DNA of 64,000 bases from Solea solea. Its lineage: Eukaryota; Chordata; Actinopteri; Pleuronectiformes; Soleidae. This document shows positions 52,946 through 61,200 of this stretch, piece by piece. The notes under the pieces are model-generated. The model was given only the letters and a program-made list of their open reading frames with translations, was not told where the DNA came from and made no database searches. The translations under genes and the position numbers were made by a program. The first letter of the stretch is position 1; every line of letters begins with the position of its first letter. Where the stretch lies: positions 7,251,594 through 7,315,593 of the forward strand of contig NC_081136.1 in assembly GCF_958295425.1 (NCBI RefSeq), in the 5' to 3' direction.

Positions 52946-55900
52946 ATATGTGTATATATAGACCACCCAAAGCCACAGCTGCCCTAAATGCACAGTATGT
53001 AGAAGCTCTATAACTGAAATTATAATTTCCAATGCTAAAATATAATTTTTATTGTATCCATGAATATTTTTTCCCCAAAAAATGACAAAAAAATTACTAA
53101 CGCACATTATTATGTCTTGATTAAGATGTCAAATTATAGTTATTTACTTACTTTCCTGAACATAAAAATAGTTTTGGTGGTTGAATGTTACGCTCAAATT
53201 TGAAAAAGGCAAATTCAGTTTCTTATTTGATTTTCTAAGCAATGTATATACACATGTATATTTCCATTAGAGAGTGGCCTTGCTAAAGCAAAACTGCAAT
53301 TTATGTTAAATTTTGTGATTTTTATTTTAATTGAATGAAGTCTTATAAAACTTATACTGTATATTATTAAACTTGCACTGAGTTACACTCGCACAACATG
53401 TGCATGTCATATGAATAAATCTGGCCAATGACTAATAATAATTACAGCCAACTCACACGTTTGTTTGTGTGGTTTTAATGCGTGATGGTGGGTGGGCCTG
53501 ACGCAGAGGTGAGCAGAGCAGTCATGGTTCAATATGTAGTATGCAGAGTTGCTAATGTTGCAAAAGTGATGATGATGTTATCATGTCTGCTTTTATTGGA
53601 TGCACATTGTCTGACATTGTCTGACAAAAAAATATACATTTTGCATTGGGGAAAACAAGCTTTCTGTTTCTGAGCTAAAGTCATAAACATGATTTGATCA
53701 ACATTTGGTCCCTGTGTTGGAATAATTTGATTAACGTGATGTGATTGGCCAACGCTTGCTTGAAAAGTTGAACTTCTGGTACTTGCAACGCGAGCAAAGC
53801 ACAGCAGTGGAACCACAGTTCACTTCAGTAATGCTTGAGGCTGCTCCATTCAAACTGAATAAGAAGCATTTAATTTGTCAACCCTGTTGTGTACGTGTCA
53901 GTCAGCCTTTAGGGTTAACTAATAAAGGGACTAAATTCTCTAATAAAGGGACTTTGTCATTACAGAATTGCTAAAACAACAAACCTAATGGTGGCCCGAG
54001 ACTTTTTTGCACAGCAGACATGATTCTGAAAGAATAATGCAAAGTTTCTATTGCATCTTTTTCACCATATTGAAGCCAAGAAACAGACAAACACGTGAAG
54101 CTTTGAAGCGTAGATCTGATTTCAGTGGTCATTGTTGACAGTTTCACTCTGATTGCAACCACGTACATGGTATTGCTTTTCTGTGCCTTCATTTTTGTTG
54201 CTTGCCGTATGCATTACAGTTAATTTTCATTTGTTGATTAATGACCTGAATCGGTTTAAATGACACGTAACAATGAGAATATTCCCATCTGTGTTGTGTT
54301 GAGGTTCCATTTTCCATCATCTGTTTTGTTTTCCCTCGTGCAACACGATTAATCTGTTTCCTTTATGAAAATATCACTAATGCAATTGTTGCCACATTGA
54401 GATTGAAGTGAGATTAAAGCTGTGTTTCTTGGATGTGTTTGTGTATCCAGGGCGATGGGGAGAAGTCGCCCCGGCAGAGGAGGCCCTCCAGCCCCAGCTC
54501 TAACAGCTCACTGGGGGGGTACGGACGTTACACCCCATGCCGTTCCCCCCAAAACGTCAGCCGACCAGGTATCAGCCTCATACTCACATGTGACATCGAT
54601 AATGCTCGTTTTCTTTGAAGAACACTTGCTTCCATTCATAATTTCCAAAAGCAGAAATTAAATGACATGCTCCTCTCTGGTTTGATTACAATCGGCAACT
54701 CTTTTATTATTCTATCAAAACAAATTATGACGATTTCAAGCCAAGTGAAATGTTGCTTTTGTGTTTCCTGATAAAGTAGACATCCATCCCTCTGTTATTT
54801 CAGTCAGGACCAGATGTATTTGAAATGACTTTAAATTAGAAATAAATTTGTTTGACCAAATAAAAAACATTTAAATTCTGTCAAAAGTTACCTTAATATT
54901 ATATTTACACAAATTTGACATGATTTGTATAACTCAAATTTGTTCAAAACAACATTTTAGAATATTTCACATAGTGACTCCCATTGAATTAATTTTTTTT
55001 TTATGAATTTAAATCATCATTTTATGCAGTTGTTTTCCAAATATGGCTGTTTAGACACCGCTTTTGAGAAATATGATGTCCTTAAAAGGGTGTGACATCA
55101 AATGTTTGTCATACTGTGCAGATTAGATCCTGTTGATTATTGGTAAATGCAAAAGTCCTAGTATATTTCTATCCAAATCATTCTGAAATTGTCTTTTCTT
55201 CACCAAAATAAGTGAATCATTTCAATTTAAGCTGTTTAACTAATAGAAATGTTTGTGTAGAATCTTTATTTCTCTTATTCCCACAAAAGGACGCACCTTC
55301 AGTGTCATTTATGTTGTTTTTACGAACTGATAAATAATAGAACATTTTTTTTTTTTTTGCTAGTTTTTACAAAGACCTGATTATCTAGTATCCTCACGTG
55401 TCTTCTGATTGGACATTCAGGGCCAGAGTTAAACCTTGCTGGTAGACATGTCATCCAAACCCGTGACCCCAGCTCTCTTCCTCTGCCCCCGACCATCATG
55501 GGTGGCATTAAGTACCCTTCCACCTGGGCCAGGGACTCCTCCTCCCTCCCTGTGTACTATTCTGGTGGGGCTGAGGGCAGTGGAGGTGTTGGTGGTGGTG
55601 ACAAGCACTCACCCACACCAGCAGGTGGCGGTGCAGGCATGTCATTACACCTGAACCCCACGACCCTGGCCCTGCTGCAGCAGCACAACTACATCCCTTA
55701 CTTCAAAGGTATAAAAGCACGTAGAGACCAAGACCTGGTCCAATACAGACAATGGACATGTTGCTGATGTTGGGGCCATTAAAAAAAGCCTCTCAAGAGA
55801 TGAGCTAATTTGTGGAAGTTGATTTAAAAGTTTGGTTACTCGAAAGAGGATGAGTCTCGTAAACATAGACTGTGTATAAGGAAAGGACTTGTGAAGCAAG

Positions 55901-58210
55901 TGTAAAATAGGAAGTAGGACTGGCGTAGCAGTTAACTAACAGGTGACGACTCCACAAGTTTTTGAGGAAATTAGCTTCTCCCTTGATTTATAACACCAGT
56001 AAATGTTTCCCTGAGGAGTTCATGATGTCAATCTCTAGCCTCAAGTCTTCTTCAGTAGAACATGACGTCAGTTTTGTACATTGCATTCAAAATAGATGAT
56101 AAATCATGGCATTTACTGCGGGAGTGGACACCAGTGTGACTGGCAGCTGGTGTCGTCCAAATGTACCTGATTGACAGTCACAACAGGAGTATGTTTTCAA
56201 ATCACAAGACTGCCATCCTTTTTATACACAGTCTATGGTTGCAACTCTCGGATTTAGGGACAGCAGCAAAGTCCTGTCTGTATACGACCAAGATCAGACG
56301 TCTTTCAGAATGGAGTGCAGTGATACAACCACTTTGAATTGAGTTTAGTCGGCACGGATCTTGGTTCTGCATTAAATTGACCACGTGTTATAAACTCACC
56401 CAGGTCTCTTGGCTCATCAGAGACTAATTAATTGTAATGGGAAACAGAATATCCTGACCTGGTGTTGTGTGCTGAATATGAATCTGTAACTAATGTTTTT
56501 TTCACTCACGGAGGTTTTAATTCATTCATGAACTAAAGCCATGAAACTGCTAATGCTCTTCACGATACCACACGCCACTGAAATCAACATCACAAACCGG
56601 CGCTGTAGCCTTGCACGATTTAACCTTGAGCTGATAGGCTCATCCAACCACCTCCCTTTCCCTAATCTTCTCCCCAATCCCTCAACCCTAGGGTTCAAAC
56701 AGGACCCCCTACCTGACCCTAAACCTAGGACATCCCTGCATCTCAGTTTACCTCCTCCTAACGGTAAAAGCACACGTAGTCTTTCTCTCCTATGTGTCTC
56801 CCCTCCCCTGGTTGGAATGGTTAGAAGGTTTTGTGATGTTGTTGTCCGGTATCGTGGTGTTGTCAGGTTTCATGGTGTGCATCAAGGTACGATCGTAGGA
56901 CCACTGAGTTTTATCCTTCTGCTTGCTCTCCTCCGTCGTGTCTGTGGACGTGGTTGTTGTTTATGCATGGTTGACATGACTCTGATACAGATTAGATTGT
57001 TCAGATTACTGGCCTGATTGTTTGCCTGACTACCCTGTTGTCTTCCCTGAATGATTCCCTGTTCATTATCATGTCTCAGATTTTATTCCATTGATGTGGT
57101 TGGATTTTGTTGTGGTTATGGAAGAGATTGCTGCTTATGTTAGTGAAGGTTAGAAAGGTTTTCTGCGGGTTCAGTTTCCTCCCACAGTCCAAAAACATGC
57201 CTATTTGGGGATTAGCCAAATTGGACTGTAGGAGTGGATGGTTATTTGTCTCTATGTGGCCTTGCGATGGACTTGTGATCTGTCCAGGGTGTGACCCCGC
57301 CTTTCGCCCATCTCAGCTGGGATTGCCTCCAGCGCCCATGTGGAGGATAAAGCAGTAGAAGATGAGTGAGTTGGTGATTCCTTAGAAAGAACAATCTTGA
57401 GCTCAGTGTTTGCTCCGAATATTAATTCCTCCAACTGCAGCATTAAGGTCCCATATAGGCTAATTTTCAAACCATTGCCTTAAAATGTATGGTCTTTGTT
57501 TGTTTTTTAATACAGAACTCTGTGCATCATATTCTTCCGTCATATGCGTGCAACGACCTTGAAATAGCCTGATTAGAAGGAGGAGGAGGAGGTTTCGAGA
57601 GCGAAGCGGCATGAGCTTCCACTCAAACATTTTGCACAGAAAATCACTAACACGCGGTCCAGGGTTTTGGCGGTTTCTCCATGACAGGGTGGAGAAGCTG
57701 GGAGTGGAGTGTTCCGATGGAGGAGATGAAAGAGAGGAGGGGGAGCGGAGGAATGAAAGAAATGGAGAGAGCCAAGCTGTAATTTGGGGTCCGGTTGCCA
57801 GTTGCAGTGGCATGCAACGCGGCACTGCATTGGCCTCATTCTGGCCGTAGCGGTTACTAACTTGCCATGAAAGAGGACTATTTGTTTTCATGCAACAGGC
57901 TTGTGTTTTAATGAGTTATTAGGCAACGGCATTAAGGCTACGTGATGGGGACTGAAGGAGACGTGAGGAAAGGATCTCACAAGAGTGTTTAATGCATGCT
58001 CTCGTTTTGAAATGACCATGAACCCTTTGTTTCTCATTGTTGTGTCAGTAGTTTATGATTAATGAATGGACCCCACCTTTTGTTAAATGTGAAGTCTGCT
58101 CCGATAAATGTCAACGCATCTCCTTCCAAACTCCCTTTCGCTCCAGATGTTTGTGCGTTGGACCTACCACACATTTAGACACACACTGTTTGTGTGTTTG
58201 TGTTTACAGG

Positions 58211-58248
<38 letters not shown>

Positions 58249-61200
58249 AAGGAGATCACTCAGAGCAGCACTAACAGCTCGGCCATGTGTGTGTGTGTGA
58301 GTGAGAGTGTCTCGGTGATCTCATCCACTTGCATCCAGATCTCTGCCGATGGTTCCTGTTTGTCAAATGGTAGAGCGTGATCAATCAGGGAAAAAAACAC
58401 ACACATAACACGCACATCCCTCTCTCTTAATTTCCTCCCCAAAGCTCTGGATGTACAGTGATTCTTATTTTGACCCTAAGGCTGTAACAGTGTCAGTGAC
58501 TCCATCACCTAGCCTGTTTTCGATATAACAAAAGAGGGAACCCTGAATACACAACACACACATGCAAACACATGCAAACACTCAACAAAACGATTATGCA
58601 CTAAGCACATACAAACTGGAAAAACAAATGTGTTTCTACTATCATTGGACTATTATTTACTGTTAAGTAATGACATCAAATCCTCTCTGATCATCATTTA
58701 GCTTTCCTTCTCATTGTTCTGATGCCTTTAGCTTTTAGGTTGCAAGAGTTGCATAGTTGTGGGGACCCAAAGAGCGTCTGTCCGACAGCTAAAAATGTGA
58801 TTTGGTCCAAAGATTGACAACTTTTCACTTAATTGTATGTGAAATGTTTGCATCCAAGAAACTGCAGGATGACTTTAGGACCTCATTACGCAACAGGTCA
58901 GTAGATGGAGCGGTACAGAAAACACTTACGCGGTAAATGGCTGGGTTATCAAGTCACTTGTGTCATTGTATTAATAATACCTGCTTGTTTGAGCTTAATC
59001 TAAAATGCCCAGCTTAACACTGCTTATTTGTTTGCCCCCCAATGTCCTTTCTTTTCTCCCCAAACCCTTACCCTTTTGCCTTTCATGCGCAACGCCTGTC
59101 CACTCCCATCCCCAACTGGAGGTAGTGAAAGTGGTCGGAGTACCCCCAGCTTATCCACCTACTCTGATGGCAAATCTCCCTCCTCTTCATACGTACCCGT
59201 TCCACGGCATTTCCACATACCAGGTATGGCGATGCTTGGCTTGCAACTCAACCTTTGCTTTTTTCCCCCCAACATCTTCACACATCTTTCTAGAGAGTAG
59301 ACTGCACCTGGATTACAAGGTAAGCTTTGCAAAACCACTCGTTCTCTGAAGGCCAATTCACACTTTCTGCTGGGGTCCAAATTTTGGGTAACGTCATCAT
59401 CCACCCATGTCTGTGATGCTAGACTCAGATCCCAGAGCAGACTGTAAACTTCAACCTTAAAAACCTGTTTAAGTGCAGAATATACAGCCTAGAAGCACAT
59501 CTTTTATCAGTCCAAATAAAAATCTGAAATACTGCTATTGGAATCAAGTAGTTGGTAGTGGCGTAATGGGACACAAAAACGGTTGCTACATCCATGCTTT
59601 ATCTGATGACAAGTAGTTCAACTGTAGACATGATTAAAAACCCGAACAGCTGCTAGTGAACCACAGCTTTGGTGGATGGATTTTATTACCGTACCATACT
59701 TGAAACATCAAAGCAGGTCGAAGCTACTGAGCCTTTTAGAATCAGTCATATGAACCTCAGAGCTCCATATGTTACTCCATGATTTCAGTGTGTAACATTT
59801 AGTATAGTTTTTGGTTCATTTCCTCACTTCTCACTTTAATCACTTTAATCCAAAAACATCATTATCTGCCTTGAAAGATGAAACGTCTGGTTACATTTTA
59901 CATTCTCAATTGTGGGTTTAGAGAAGAAGAAGTAGAGATGAGCAGGAGAAATACAGTCTGGGAATATTTGTTTTTCGAGCAAAGCACGGATAGGAAGCAT
60001 CTGCGAGATCACAGGCGCATCTCGTCACCAGAGAAAATATGATTCTTACTTTTCCCATAATGTTTGCATAGGGAGTGCCATGTTTTTAAATGGCATTTAC
60101 CATCATCTGGTTCTTTGATGGTATAAAATGTTAGCGAAATAACAAGGCAGAGCTGTGTAGAATATGTACTGCAATGATAATCCCACATTCTCATGACATT
60201 TGTAAGTAAAAACATGGTTAATTGGGTGACGGCAGAATCTTATTAAGTAAGAAAACGTGAGACTGCTGTTTACCCAATGTGTTTGTACTTACTGTGGTGT
60301 AGCAGTTAACTCACGGATTGCACATTTACCATCTCGCCCCTACTGTTTTCTAATTTCAAAGCGAATTCTCTTTGACACGCAGCAGAGATCTGGCACGAGA
60401 CCTCGCTGTTTATGCTGAAATTTAGAATACGTTTGGACGGGAGCTGACGTTAAATGTCGCCTCCATCATCGCTTCAAGTCCCTTTGCGGAGGAAAACCGA
60501 TTTGATCCAACATATTGTTCCCATTGAGAGTTGCACTGTCAGTCATGCAGAGGGAACAGAAAGAAAGCCTCCCAAGTTGGAAGCAAGTTAAGGGGTAAAA
60601 ACAGCCAACGATTATTCACTTAATGGCTTTCATACCCATCATCCTTACTGCTTTTATATGGATATTGTTTCAGATGCTGGCAGACACTGAAACAAGCCAA
60701 AGAAATGACCCATATGTGTTGTTTTGTTGTGAGTCATGTTCTCCTGTGGCTTAATGTGCGACAGTTGTTACAAAGCATCTCTGTTAGAGGCCTGTCTGGA
60801 TCCTGAGGATGGATTAGATCAGCTTAAGGAGGGAAAAAAAACGTACTGTCCCCATTTTACTAATACAATACTAAGTCTAACAGTGTATTTTACGCAACTT
60901 GACTCCAATTTACCTCCTTTATTGTTGCAAATATTGTTTATTTAGGTCCAGTCGACAGCGTTATCTGAAGTTTGCTCTCTTACACCAAATCCCAATGAGA
61001 AAATCCACGTTTTTAGCTCATGGGGGATCAGGAGATGCTGGTCTTCTGCTGCCTCTTCCGACACGTTAATGTCACTAAGGTGAATCGGAACAAAATATTC
61101 CATACAACAAAGTCATTAAATAATGTTTGTTTTATTTTATTATTCATTTAATGGAGGTTTACAACTTTTGTTTGCAGCGATGTAAAATCGCTGATTTTCT

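Larger units (their letters stand above)
52454..54450 (+). other. Intron (2.0 kb)
   Basis: Holds a tRNA-derived SINE (52675-52905) and a TA microsatellite. The remainder is AT-rich with nothing recognisable. Confidence 0.88.
54569..59121 (+). other. Intron region with alternative exon candidates (4.6 kb)
   Basis: The flanking exons can join directly (RP-G then SESGRS), as in the human protein I remember. Between them are two phase 1-1 cassette candidates (55421-55708 and 56692-56763), an inverted-repeat element (55861-56240), a LINE 3' end (57149-57370) and a TG microsatellite (58212-58246). Confidence 0.8.

Noticed and set aside
53482..53673. Plus-strand frame beginning MMVGGPDAEVSRA as an ablim2 exon
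   Set aside because: No phase-compatible acceptor and donor pair and no similarity to the ABLIM linker.
55498..55767. Independent small gene starting at ATG 55498
   Set aside because: The frame continues upstream without a stop to a phase-matched acceptor at 55421 and ends usefully at a donor, so a cassette exon explains it better.
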